Below are positions 22,688 through 33,721 of a stretch of 64,000 nucleotides of DNA, one piece after another. The stretch is from Ilyonectria destructans (lineage: Eukaryota > Ascomycota > Sordariomycetes > Hypocreales > Nectriaceae): assembly GCA_020740775.1 (NCBI GenBank), contig JAHEWK010000005.1, positions 124,001-188,000 of the forward strand, written 5' to 3'. The notes below the pieces were generated by a model. The model was not told where the DNA came from. It searched no databases and saw only the letters and a list, made by a program, of their open reading frames with translations. The position numbers were made by a program, and so were the translations under genes. The first letter of the stretch is position 1, and each line of letters begins with the position of its first letter.

Positions 22688-24134
22688 CTATCTATTCTCG
22701 TCGACGACAACATGGACCAACTGTATCTCGCTTCCCGTATCATGCCTACGCTGACCTTTGTTCGAGCTCGTGCCAGTAGATCCACCGTCCCAGGGGTCAT
22801 CAATCCCGTGTACCGGGCTGGCGTGCGCCAACGATACGACACCCATTTTGTTACCGTGACATCGCTGTCCACCTCTCTGGCTTGAATGTTGGACCCCGCC
22901 TTCCCCTGTTCCATCATCAGTTGAATTCTTGTACATGCGTCTGAGAAATGATGTCTGCCCGATAAATCGCAGGTACGGCCGTAACGGCGGCAGGCAAGCG
23001 ATCAGCAGGGCTACGTTGAGGTCAAGGGAGGACCAAAGCTCTGTTGTGATAAGAGTGTCAGCTTACCGCTGCAAGTCTAGTAGGATGGACAGTGTTATGA
23101 GTTAGAGCCAACTAATAATCAGCCCACAACATACCGACAAGGGTGAAAGACGGGGCTCCCGTGGATACCTCAAGTTGAAGGATCAAGAAGCGTGCCAGGC
23201 AAAAGGATATGTTTATAATCCCCAGCACGAAGGTGCAATACACGCTAATCTTAACTAACGGCCTCAGACGTAGCCTATACAAGATCAAGAACGGTAGGAT
23301 GAAAACTAATCTGCTGTCAGTTGAAATGCAACGGGACCTTGAGGCCTAATGTCGAGGTTGAGATTACTTAGAATATCTCCCGAGAAGTGCAAGGCCCACC
23401 CAATTTGGAAAACCACATAAGCACCACTGGTTGGGCATGCCACTGTTGGAGCCAGTGACCTGTTGACTGGTCAGGTCTGGAACCGAATGCTAGCGGAATA
23501 GCAATACGAATACGTACCAATTTGCCTCAATAGGCCAGCAATGAAAGAGAATCACCGATGTAGTCACAAGCCATGCGCAAGCGACGTATGCAACAGTCAT
23601 CCACAGCATGAACCTTCGTTTGCGCAACACTACTGGGAACAGCTGCTCGTAGAACGCCAAGATTGCTGCCTTGGAGAGATAGAAGCCCGCGTAGAACGGG
23701 AAATTGCTGACCCAGAACAACTGCTCTCGCCGGTCAATAGGCACACTCATTCATACCTAGAGGTACAAAGTCTTACCTTGAGCACATGCTGCATAGTCTC
23801 AAGGTCCGCATCAAATCCTTCCAGCGCGTAGCTCACATTCTGGTGCAGAACACCAATCTTGGCGAAGGCAATATCGAACGACGCTATCATCACTGAGCAG
23901 CACCATGCTAGGCATATGAACACATCGCTCAGTACAACTTGCTGTCGGTTAATCTTGAGACGTAGATAGATTCGAGCGACAATTAAGCTCGCGGTGATAG
24001 CTATTAATAACCATTCGGCAAGCTAAGTAGTATCAACGTTCGGTCAGCAAAAGTGAGGCGTGAGGTGCTGCATTGCGAATGCTGGGAGTGAGACGAACAA
24101 TTACTGATACAACCGTGGGATTAGCGGCACTCAT
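22688..24134 (-). CDS. Pth11-like / rhodopsin-domain integral membrane protein
   Basis: Six exons (24134-24105, 24022-23777, 23720-23518, 23459-23368, 23305-23135, 23040-22688) give 364 residues. No exon is long, so the gene is easily overlooked. Spliced protein shows the fungal rhodopsin-domain layout: short N-terminus MSAANPTVVS, TM1, RIYLRLKI, a conserved DVFICLAWCCSV helix, QHVLKLFWVSNFPFY, KAAILAFYEQLFP, the WPIEANW loop, a Cys (VACP) and GDILIFILPF, LRPLVKISVY, then the LPPLRPYL block that closes the seventh helix. A ~110-residue polar cytoplasmic tail follows. Members include Pth11-type candidate receptors, but most have no known ligand. Its position inside the cluster suggests sensing of substrate or product, an inference. 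The N-terminal 30-nt exon is the least certain. Confidence 0.8.
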
Positions 24135-25136
24135 AACTTCCAGCAGATCGTTTGCGCTCAAGGGCTCGCGGGCGGGGGTGTGAAAGACGGGGATTGTCCG
24201 CACATCTACCAGAACGCCAGCGAACAGGTTGATGCGGTCAGATATCGAGGAAGGGTGCTCGCACTGGGTTGCAGACGCTGCAGAATGCGCCGCGGAGATC
24301 GGGGTCATGACTCTATATAAGACCAGGTCAGACACCTGCGCCTCGTGAAGATTCAGCAAGATGGGAGACGGGTTCAGGGCAAAGCTCCCTCGTAATCCAC
24401 AGTAATCCGCCCATTGCAAAAGCCGCGGCTGTTTAAACTTTAGGACGGGAAGCACCGTTGTTAGTGCGAACGCCAAATCATACCGCGATCCGGATCCGGC
24501 ACCGGCATGATTCCGAGTGGATAAAAGCAAGTTCAGTGGACAGCATGCTTGCCAATAGAACTGGTGAACAACTTGAAGTTCGCCCTGAAAGTGGCGTATT
24601 CATTTAGTTTGTGGTGGTAGCGCATGTGGGTTGTGGAGAGAGTGGAGATTTAAGGGTGGCGGTTCTTTATTTTCTGGGGCAATGTATTTGTTTATTTATT
24701 GCATTTTTTGGGAGAGCTAGGACCTGATCTGTTCGTCTCGAAACCGAGACCCGAAAATGACAAAGGTGTACTTGAAATGCATAAGCAGGCCGCGGAGGGC
24801 CACCGGAGGTTAGGTTATTATTAACTTACCCAAAGGGTAAGCTTTAGAGAGAAAGCTAGGGGCCGATTTGCCTCCAACAGCAGCCCGGCCACCTCTGAGC
24901 CTGTGGCGAACAAAGCTGCGTAAGGGCAGCAGGGCCTGGCTGCTGGAGGCAAATCGCCCTCGCCACCACCCCTGGAGCTCCTAGCTTTGCTTATGCCTTT
25001 GTCAGCCTACGTGCGCTGACGACAGACCTAGTATATCCTACAACCTAACTAGACTACAGTTCCAGTTATAGTAGTCTAATTATTACTGTAGTCCAATATA
25101 CTATTTACAGTTAACAACCTTTAAAAATTATATATT
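24135..25136. other. Intergenic with inverted-repeat element
   Basis: 1.0 kb. It holds the 247-bp inverted-repeat element described separately (24758-25004), CTCGAAACCGAG at 24737-24748 (10/12 to the cluster motif), and an AT-rich end (25020-25136) next to the SDR stop codon. No gene recognised. Confidence 0.5.
24758..25004. mobile_element. MITE-like inverted-repeat element
   Basis: The stretch begins TGACAAAGG and ends CCTTTGTCA, perfect 9-bp terminal inverted repeats. Inner arms also pair: GCATAAGCA with its reverse complement near 24985, AAAGCTAGG with CCTAGCTTT, and GATTTGCCTCCAACAGCAGCC with GGCTGCTGGAGGCAAATC, with small insertions. There is no coding capacity. This is the form of a small non-autonomous DNA transposon or a large hairpin. 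A clear target-site duplication was not seen, so insertion is not proven. Confidence 0.5.
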
Positions 25137-26085
25137 CTAAATTACACTTCTCTGCAGCACTAACCCTCCATCACAAGGTATTACAGTGCCATGTAGAAAA
25201 CTCGACTTAGAGCAACAGAGAAAAGCTGCTAAAAAAGCCACGTCTTCTGGTTTACCAAGTCGCCGGAGTGGTGTAGCCTTTTCAAGTTGCGCAGGTGCAT
25301 CGCGGGGGCTGGTTTTCCGGAAAAGCTCCGTGTCAATCATGCCCGGACAGATGCCATTGATACGGATTCCGAGGGGACCATAGTCTTGAGCATCTGTCTT
25401 GACGAGGCCAAGTATCGAGTGCTTTGAAGCAGAGTAGGGAGACATGCCGCTCGATGCGTTCATTCCAGCCAGCGAAGACACTGTGACTATGCATCCCCGT
25501 ACGCCTCCGTGGTCTGCTATGGGTTCTTGTTTCAGCATCTGCTGAATTTCGAGTTGATGGCACAACCAGGTCTAAGAAATAAAAAGGAAAGAAGAGGGTC
25601 AGCATCGATAGAGAGATGGAATTGCACGGGATGACAGGTGTTGTCGGCCAACCATGCTTACTCCGTATTGGTTTATCCTGATGATCTTGTCGAAGATGTC
25701 AACACCGGTCTGAGCTATTGGAGTCCTTGCAGGCACAGCACCAGCTATGTTGAGTGCGTAGTCTACACGTCCGAAGCTTGAGACACAGCTGTCGACCATA
25801 AGCTTGACCGCATCCTCGCTGCTGATGTCGGCCTCGCAGACCTCGACTTGTGCCTCAGGAGAGTCCGCGATTACGGCTTCTCGAGTAACGCGGAGGCCTT
25901 CCAAGTTGATATCCGCCAAGAACAGTCTTGAGCACCCCTCTTGGGCCAGAGTAATCGCAACTCCCCTTCCAATACCTAGAAATGGCATTAATGGAGTCAT
26001 TTGACACACGCACGAAGCGCGTGGCTATTATCTCACCAGAAGCGGCCCCGGTAATCAGCGCCACTCCGGGCAGCGTGTTGGACAT
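25137..26085 (-). CDS. Short-chain dehydrogenase/reductase (intact)
   Basis: Three exons (26085-26037, 25975-25662, 25571-25137) give 265 residues. All classical SDR motifs are present after splicing: TGAASGIGRG for cofactor, an Asp after beta-2 (FLADIN) favouring NAD(H), NIAG, the catalytic Ser (VTVSSLAG), YSASK with Tyr and Lys, and CPGMIDTE. It would oxidise a hydroxyl or reduce a ketone; in this setting a 3-hydroxyacyl-CoA dehydrogenase-like step or a terpenoid alcohol oxidation is plausible (AtuB and AtuG of the bacterial pathway are SDRs). It shares a 403-bp promoter and the first exon length (49 nt, phase 1) with the degenerate SDR on the other strand. Confidence 0.9.
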
Positions 26086-26488
26086 GATGCTTGCTGGTGC
26101 CCGAGAATGCTTTAGCAGGAACTGAACAGACCATGGAGTGACTTTGATCTTGGAATCTGAAAAGCCATTTGCGTGACGTATATATACACCAACCAACAAC
26201 GCTTTCGGATGGGTAGGGCAGCTTGTCTTGATACAGTAACCAGGCGAGGTCCTCATTCTCGGTGCCGAGGTAGTCTAAAATATTTATCCCGCTGCCGGAT
26301 GGCGGGGTAATGGGCTGAGGTAGCGCACGCAAACTACTCCGGAGCCGATATATCGGCCAGATGATCCGAAGGGCAAACTACCATTCATTGGGTTTCACTA
26401 ACCATTAACATCTCCCCCCTAACGAACGCTAGAGCTCTTGCGAAGCCCAACAGCTTTACTAACGAAAAGGAAAATAAGAGTACATGTC
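26086..26488. promoter_or_regulatory. Shared divergent promoter of the SDR pair
   Basis: 403 bp, containing an exact CTCGGTGCCGAG at 26258-26269, 173 bp from the left ATG and 220 bp from the right one. No other feature recognised. Confidence 0.5.
26258..26269 (+). promoter_or_regulatory. CTCGGTGCCGAG motif (exact)
   Basis: Second exact copy of the cluster 12-mer, placed centrally in a divergent promoter as at 2555. Confidence 0.55.
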
Positions 26489-27407
26489 ATGATGGCTTCT
26501 CGTTCGGGGACTGCGATGGTGATTTGGGCCGCCTCAGGTGGGGAAATACACCCTCGGCAGTAACCGCAAAGACAAACAAATACTAACTTCCCCAGCATCC
26601 GGGAGAGCAGTAGCCCTCAATCTTGCTGAAAGTGGGTATTCTAAACTCATTCTTGTTGATGAGTGTTACAATCAACTTTCCGTCGTGGCCACGGAATGCC
26701 AAGAGAGAGCTCTTCCGGAGGCAGCCGTGTTGCTATTGACATGCGACTTTGGCAACCCCCAAGCCATAAACAACCTCATGATCCAGGCAGTTGAGCAAGC
26801 TGGCCGGATTGACTGTGTCGCGAACTGTGCTCCCCTCGACTTTTGCCCTCGCAGCACGACAGACCTCAGCGTGCAGCAACTCAAGATGCCCGGGGAGGGG
26901 GTGGAAAGGCAGGCAAGTGTCCTCCGCTGTTTGCTTGCTGCTGGCAGACGATTCTTGCACCTTGAGAACAAATACTGATGACAACTCCAGGTTTGGCTAT
27001 GGATGCGCGAAGAGGTATCCCAAGCGCTCAGTCAAAGCTGCAGTGAGAAGGGTTCGGGTCGCATGAGCATTGTGACCATGACGACGGTTCATGGCTTCGC
27101 ATCAGAACCAGGCTTGCCGAGCTACGCTATATCAAGCCATGGGATAGTAGGGATGACCAAAACAACAGCAATGGACTACGTGACAAGTGGAATCCGAATC
27201 AACTGCGTCTGCCACTATCCGGTAGCTCCATCAGCCTCAAGAACAAGTGAAGAGTCCTGGCAGGGCCACGGCCCAGCACCATTCGGCAGGCACATCACGG
27301 CCAACGACTTGGCTCAAGCAGCAGCATTTCTTTTGGGGCCGCAGTCATCCGCCATCACCGGGATAGTTTTACCAGTAGACGGAGGATGGTCGCTGTACCA
27401 TCACTAG
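26489..27407 (+). CDS. SDR-family paralog with degraded active site (probable pseudoenzyme)
   Basis: Three exons (26489-26537, 26596-26912, 26991-27407) encode 260 residues. The second intron has a GC donor (CAG|GCAAGT). Exon sizes 49/317/417 match the divergent SDR (49/314/435), and the fold pattern is retained, including PVDGGWSL near the end. Catalytic features are not: the TG of TGxxxGxG reads IW and the glycines are shifted (AASASGRA), NAG reads NCAP, the catalytic Ser block is VTMTT, and YxxxK reads YAISS with Ser in place of Lys. It is thus unlikely to be a normal oxidoreductase. It may be a regulatory partner of the intact SDR, a decaying copy, or an artefact of wrong exon choice at the N-terminus. 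Confidence 0.72.
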
Positions 27408-28450
27408 CAGAGCTGATATCACGGGTCATAAGGGCATTGTAGTTTAGGGCAATAAGAACTGTGAATCAACTTTTCTCTTATTCCAAACGATGCCAGCGAT
27501 GGCATATCCGCAAACCTTGCCTTGGTCACTCCCAGGAGGAGTCAGACAACCTATAACTATGTTTTTGGTTGAACGGCGCCTGGACAGGTAACGCATGGTC
27601 CCCAGAAAAACACGATGGCCGGAATGTAACGAGAGGGACGAAGGCGAACGAGGAACATGCTGAAATCCTTAGCAAGAGGGTCCTAGTGGCACTTTGTGGT
27701 TTCGTATCATCAGACTAATTTCGATGGAGTACCCGAAACAAAATAGCGAACTTGGAAAGTGACAACGACTAAGTAATAATTGTGATTTGACAATTGAAGG
27801 AACTCGCCCATTCCAGCCACGTTTGCATTCCCAAGGATCGATCGGTCCTGGAGAAATTAGCCTAGCCTTCCTGCTTAATCGGATGTAGCCTTCAAAGCGC
27901 GTGCGAGATTGGAGGAAAGTTTACAGTAATTAAGATGGATGCAGTAGTTATTGCCTATGTTTCTGCTGAAACGAGTGTACAGCCTTCATTCCACGCAACG
28001 CAAGCAAAGCCTCGGGAGCTTTATCGCCGCTCAGGCTCTGTGGCGCAGAGCCACTTCCATTTTGGAGCGCAAGAGGATCGGCACCGAGGGAGCTGCGAGT
28101 GAATGTGGGAGCATTGTTCAACGGCGGCGTTCCGTGTCGGCACGGAATATCATTATCCAGCACCGGTTGACTGTCATAGTGCAGGGACGCGAATTAACGA
28201 AGTGGCCCAGCGCAAATGAAGCCTTAGTTTCTTCATTCAATACACAGGAGGGATGCTCCAACCGTACACAAGTTCAGAAGCAACAATTTCGCAGGCTAGA
28301 CGGTTACGTCTATGCCGTTGGGATACGGAACAGCACCTGGGGTCCTATCCGTGATCCAGCTTCCTGATCGTCTTCTAGGTTAGGGACAGAACAAAGACGC
28401 ATCGTTGTGTACTATAGCTTTATGAAGTAGCAATAATTCCCAAGCCCCTG
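27408..28450. other. Intergenic, no gene recognised
   Basis: 1.0 kb between convergent genes. A 138-codon open frame at 27951-28367 has no recognisable family and unremarkable composition; I do not call it. One 11/12 copy of the cluster motif lies at 28077-28088, which is not upstream of any gene I can identify. Confidence 0.45.
28077..28088 (-). promoter_or_regulatory. CTCGGTGCCGAG motif (11/12)
   Basis: The plus strand reads ATCGGCACCGAG. It lies downstream of both flanking genes, so a promoter role is not obvious; it may mark an unseen gene or be chance. Confidence 0.3.
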
Positions 28451-30335
28451 TCACAGACGAGAATCCGCGGTTCGACGAGCGGCCTCCTCTCTCAACTGTC
28501 GCTTGAGAATTTTCCCACTGCCATTCCTTGGCAGGGCTTGCACGAAGCATACACCACCAGTCAGCCGCTTGTAACTCGACAGCTTAGAGGCTAGGTACTG
28601 GACGAGCTCCTCTCCTGTGACTTTCTGTTGGGATGATTGCACCACGTGAGCACGAGGACATTCCGTACCATCTGCCCCAGGAACACCCACAACAGCAGCC
28701 TCTGCGACTCCCGGATGACTTAGAAGCACACCTTCGAGCTCGACTGGTGCGACTTGGAAGCCCCTAACCTTGATCAGTTCCTGTTAGGAGGCGAGAGTCA
28801 GATGATGGGCCCTTTGCCGAGTGATTTGATACGACGTGGATGCGCAGTATTGTTGGATGCAAGTTGCTCACCTTCTTTCGATCTAGAATGAACCACTTTT
28901 GACTTTTCTCATCCAGGTACGCCACGTCTCCTGTCAGCAGGAAGTCGTCGTGATGGAAAGCCTCTTTGGTAGCTGCTTCATTCTGATAATACCCTTTGAA
29001 CACCGTGGGACCACGGACGAGGAGTTCGCCGGGCTGGCCAGAGCAATTTATCTCTGCGCCTTCTTCGTCAATCAATCTGCCACACAAGGTCAGCATGAGT
29101 ACAATAGTAGAAGCTTGTCGATGTCTACTTCGCCTCTGTCTTGGGGATAAGTACCCCAATGCTGCCCGTCGTATCATCCGAAGGATAATAGCATTTGGTA
29201 ACGACACCAGTCAGCTCGGTCATACCGTATGCGCACGTCCAGGGACAGGACAGAGGTATAAGCTCCCTCCATTGTCTTTGCAGCTCGGAACCAACGGGAG
29301 CCGAGCCGCACATTCCAGAACGGAGCGTCGAAAGCATTTTTCTCTTGTCATCAATTGGTATGGCGGCACGGAGCACACCAATCATCATAGCAGGTGCCAT
29401 TCCGGTATCCGTGATCTGAAACCTCTGTACATAATCCAGAAACCGCGCGGGTTCGAATTTGGACGGGATATACGTCGTCCAATTGGCCCTCAGAGGTGTG
29501 ATGTGGGACCAAAGCAAAGAGGCCAAATGGAACATTGGCCAGTTCATGATTTGCCGCACTCGATATTGGCGCTGTTCGATGCCGTTTACGAGCGTCTCCG
29601 CCGCAACAAGATTGTAGTGGGTAACCATGGCGAGCTTGGGTAACCCACTTGTGCCACTCGTCGGGTACAAGCAAGCGGTAGTAGTTTTGGCGCGTTGTTC
29701 GTCATTGAAGGCTATCCAATCGCTCATGCCGTAGGTGAGGAGGTTGGCCCACGAGTTTGGAGGCTGGCGAGTGGCCGACAAGCTCGTGATGGAGAATATA
29801 CGCCTGTCGTCGATTCCGCAAGCCGCAGCGGCCTCGTGTGCTGATTGAACAAGATCGGGCGAGCAGAAAAGAAACTTGGCATTGGAGATCCTCAAATGCC
29901 TGAGCCTCTCGTCCTGTGAGAGCCCCGGGTTCATACCCGTCCAGACTCCACCAGCGGCGACAGCAGCCAAAGATATGATGGGGTAATATATCTACAGAGT
30001 CCATCAGATGAATGCGTCACGAAGAAGCGAGCCGAAACTCACACTGTTACTAGAATAGAGACATATCGTGTCACCATGCTGGAGGCTCGCAACCTTGAGG
30101 CCTTTGGCTAGCTTCTTGACTAGGCTTCTTGCTTCCTTTTTGGAGATGTGCTCTTGCTCCGGAGACTCGGGGTTAATGTAAATCTGCAACGCATCAGAAA
30201 ACCAACTTGTGCGGATGCTGTGTGGATGGATAGACGAACAGGGTCGTCAAGGTCTCGAGACTCATCAGTCCCGAATACGTGGGTGAGAAGGTCCAAAGGG
30301 GCAATGTGAGGCGAGGGGAGAGGTGAGGAAAACAT
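28451..30335 (-). CDS. Acyl-CoA ligase 2 (ANL superfamily) with PTS1
   Basis: Five exons (30335-30240, 30183-30043, 29991-29129, 29076-28872, 28780-28451) give 544 residues. Motifs in order: PTSGTSGLPK (phosphate loop), AYGMTELTG, the LLTGDVAY block, hinge DRKKELIKVRG, and RNGSGKILKR with the catalytic Lys. The first intron uses an uncommon GTTCGT donor; removing 56 nt gives DDPIYINPESPEQ, which fits the family. The C-terminus is SRL, a canonical peroxisomal PTS1. It activates an acid to acyl-CoA inside peroxisomes. Two tandem 11/12 copies of the cluster motif lie ~470-490 bp upstream. It differs clearly from ligases 1 and 3, so it probably has its own substrate or step. Confidence 0.9.
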
Positions 30336-30802
30336 GGCTAATTTCAGGACGACACTGATGAAGAACAGGTAGAGGTTATTTACAGAGGAAAAACGAGATT
30401 AGAAAATTACGACAGCAAGTGGGGTTTACTTTTAAATGCGAGCTTACAGCTTTAATAAGTTTTTAGTATATATTAAGTAAGGACTTACTAATAAGGTATA
30501 GTTTACTGTCTATATTGTTATTATTTACACTTATTATTTTAAATATATTATATATTAAACACTTAAAAGTTTAATATTTTCTTAGTAAAATGCCAATTTG
30601 ATATATTCATTCTGTCTCTTTATTATAATCTAAAACCGTTAAATATCTAAGAATAACGTAGCTAATATCACAGAGCAGCTAATTCATAGAATAGTTAACT
30701 TAGCACCTATACTGTAAGAACTTGGGGCAATACATAGACTATTAAGGTTTAGCGTCTTCAGAACCTTTTTGCCGTGCTATTGCGAGTTGGCTGTCACCGA
30801 GT

Positions 30803-30814
30803 GTCGGCACCGAG
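30803..30814 (-). promoter_or_regulatory. CTCGGTGCCGAG motif (11/12), first of tandem pair
   Basis: The plus strand reads GTCGGCACCGAG. It starts 13 bp before an identical 12-mer and ten bp after a shorter TGTCACCGAG unit. Confidence 0.45.
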
Positions 30815-30815
30815 C

Positions 30816-30827
30816 GTCGGCACCGAG
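30816..30827 (-). promoter_or_regulatory. CTCGGTGCCGAG motif (11/12), second of tandem pair
   Basis: The plus strand again reads GTCGGCACCGAG. The pair lies 468-492 bp upstream of the ligase 2 ATG. Confidence 0.45.
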
Positions 30828-31437
30828 CTGAGTTTGGGTGCTGGGGGATAGCCGGAGAAGGCCGAGTTAATCGGCTGACGCTGTGAGGCCGCTGGCTTCC
30901 CGAGCCCGTCCTGTCTCGCACACTTTTCTTATAGCTCAAGCAGGGCCGTTGTGAATCGTAAGGAGGATATTTTGCGAAGGCTCGGGCCATAACCCCCCTG
31001 TCTAGATGGCAGATAGGCTGTATCCATCAAGCCCTAAGGCCTCTGAAGAATCACCGCTGAAGCCGTAGAAATCTGCCAAGCTTGGGCTGCCTCTCTCGTA
31101 GTTGGCAACTTGCCGAGGGCTTGTTCAACCCCAAAAGCGTGTTCCGCAACAAAGCAGTGCAGAAGTATTTGTTTCAACTGTCGGAACGTCAAGGTGACAA
31201 ATGACCATCCAATGTAGTAGAATGTTTGATTTCTACCTGCGTGAGATTGTACATGCGGTCCCGTGCAAAATAATTGCACCTCATCCGTCTAGCTCGAGGA
31301 CAGCAGATGATGGCTAATTGGCCACTTTATACAATCTGCGTCCGATGCACCGTGCGATCTGCCACATCTGAGCCCGCTCCGTCCGTCGCTAGGTGTTCGG
31401 ATACGTAATTTAGACTACTCCAGGACACTCCGTCGGC

Positions 31438-33525
31438 TCATCGGATCATGACTTCCTTGTAGTTGCCAGTCGCGTCCAGCATATCCGCTGCATTCTTCCA
31501 CGACTCCTTGACGATGGCGATGTGCTTCTCGCTTCGGGGCTTGATCGAACAACTAGGGAGAGTGTCAGCAGGCAAGTCCGCAGCACGGCTGGGGAAGAGT
31601 TCTAGTGCACCGGAAGGGTACCGGGCGGGCAGCGATGGACTGCGTGACCTCATCCCTGTCGACTTGGATTTCCTCGCCGTCTGGCCCGCGTGCCTTGTCA
31701 ATCTGAAATGCCCACAGCAATCGCACTACGGCCAAGAACAGCGTTCTCTCCGCAACGTGGATTCCAGGACATATGCGTCGTCCGGCGCCAAAAGTCCAGT
31801 TGTCTCGGTGCTTGAAGTCAGCAGCAGCGGCGGCCTCCCCCAAGGAAAGAGACGCGTCGTGCCTTGAGGGGTCAAATCTTCGCGGATCTGGAAACAGTTT
31901 GGGGTCGTTGTTGACTGACCAAACGGCGAGAACGATCGTGGTTCCAGCCGGAATCGTGAAACCGTCTATCTCGTCGTCGGCAAGCGCGGCGTGAGGAATG
32001 GCGCCACTGATCGATGTAGGAAGCCCTTCAGGATCTGGTGAGTCCTCGAAGTATATTGTTTGGTCTCATCTCGGAGCTTACATCGAAGTGCCTCCTTAAC
32101 TGTTTGGCGAATGTAAGGCAGATTTTCAAAGTCGTCGATGGACGGTATGCGCTCTGTGCCAACGACAGAGTCGATCTCCTGCTGTGCTTTTCGTTGGACG
32201 TCGGGAAAGAGCATCATTGCCTGTGTCGAGGTAGGTTAGTGTTTGCATGATTAACATTGAGCGATTATAGACCAAGGAATGGGGAGGCCGGAGCGAGACA
32301 AGAGGAAGCTCCCAAGCCTCGGCCACGCATTGAAGAAGGGGGAGTTGAAGGGGAAAATGGAACACCTTGATCAATCCAGCAAGGGTATTGCTGGTCGTGT
32401 CCGCTCCACCTTCCATCGCGATTCCGGCGATGTAGGACGCTGCATGGTCGGTCAGGAGCTTTTGGCTGGCGACATCCTTCCACGTCTTTTGTGCTGTGGA
32501 AATGTCGGCTGCAAAACCTAGATGGCAGAAAAGCTCGCTTCAGGGTTCAATATGCTCGGGCAAACGGGCGGGTTCTTACTTGGGCGGGCGCCATCAACCT
32601 CGGACTCCTGGCGTGCTTGTTCATATAGCTGTCTAAATTGTGCCTTTTCGCGACGGAAGACTAGCTTGCCCTTGGAGGCAACCGAGTTGAGCCACAGTGG
32701 GAGAATTCTTGCAATGGGCCGCAGCTGGGTGTACCAGTCAAGCAGTCGGCTGTTGTGAACCATGACGAAAAACCCGTGAGTGTTGGTCAGAAGCTCCTGC
32801 ATTACCTTACTCTTGGTGTTGAGTACCCGAAACCCGTACGCCATGCTCGTAGCAACACTCAAGGTGCTACGGGTTATCAGGTTCTCAAAGTCGTCGGGGT
32901 TTGACAAGAGGTCATAGCAGAGCTGCCTTGTCTCTAGGTCTTGGTAAGGGGCATACCTCGCGGCCTTGTTGATGTTGAGAAACTGATGGTAGAGCTTGCG
33001 TTCCACTTTCCACAAGGCGTCGTACCCGCGCATGATGATGCGTGAGCCTTCCCAGACCTCTTGCATGTACAGATCTGGTCGGTCGGCGTAGTTTCCACTC
33101 CGTTTGTCGACGACATTCTTGATCATCTCACCGCTCGCGAGGACAACAACGTTCTGTGACCCCAGCTTGAGAGAATAGATAGGCCCGTCTTGCGAGAGCG
33201 GTCAGTTTGGGCCCTCGCACAACCGGTAGCGGCGACTGGCTGGCACTGCGACACTCACATTCCTTTGCCCATCTGTCGTACTGGAGGTGAAGGTCTCTCT
33301 TGGGAATCTGATGCAGATTTCCTAGCAGGGGGATGGTTGGAGGGCCTAAAGTAGATGCAGTCTCAGTAAAAGGGTTTGTGGGGTTTCTAAAGCTGCGCGC
33401 GACATACCCGGAGGAGCGTTCGTCCATCGACTGGTCAACCTCACGAGCATGACACACCAAGTAACGGCCAGCAAGGCCCCGACCGCGTACACCAGGTTTG
33501 CATCGTAAATGACTAAGGCCAACAT
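31438..33525 (-). CDS. Cytochrome P450 monooxygenase
   Basis: Seven exons (33525-33408, 33345-33259, 33188-32580, 32517-32366, 32220-32082, 32034-31611, 31552-31438) encode 547 residues. An N-terminal membrane anchor (about residues 10-30) is followed by the hinge APPGPPTIPLLGN. The I-helix reads EGGADTTSNT, the K-helix ExxR is EALR, the PERF-like block is FPDPRRFDPSR, and the haem loop is FGAGRRICPG. It is a microsomal (ER) enzyme needing NADPH-P450 reductase. It would hydroxylate or oxidise the cluster substrate, perhaps the first attack before the BVMO. One 11/12 cluster motif lies 185 bp upstream of the ATG. The exon junction after EALR (47-nt intron) is the least sure. Confidence 0.9.
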
Positions 33526-33709
33526 TGTATGCTTGTGGCCAACTTGCTTCCTCGTGTCTTGTGCTGTTCCTGGACGATCTTGTTCGATGGCATCCCTCGG
33601 AGGCCAGTGCCCTTTGATCTTATGAAAAGTTTCGTATAGCAGCCGACCCTCGCCCTCCGCGTTGATGAAACGTCCACAACAATCAAGCTCATTAAGGGCC
33701 TTGCTCTGG

Positions 33710-33721
33710 TTCGGTGCCGAG
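33710..33721 (+). promoter_or_regulatory. CTCGGTGCCGAG motif (11/12)
   Basis: TTCGGTGCCGAG, 185 bp upstream of the P450 ATG. Confidence 0.45.

Larger units (their letters stand above)
30336..31437. other. Intergenic: AT-rich island and motif array
   Basis: 1.1 kb. About 30420-30700 is strongly AT-rich with many TATTA/TTAAT words. At 30793-30827 there are three ACCGAG units, two within full 11/12 copies of the cluster motif. Small open frames here show no family resemblance. Confidence 0.5.

Noticed and set aside
27951..28367. 138-codon open frame on the plus strand between the SDR paralog and ligase 2
   Set aside because: No motif, no splice-supported extension and no family resemblance; treated as intergenic.
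31034..31279. 81-codon open frame on the minus strand 3' of the P450
   Set aside because: Short, no recognisable domain and not connected to the P450 by splice sites.
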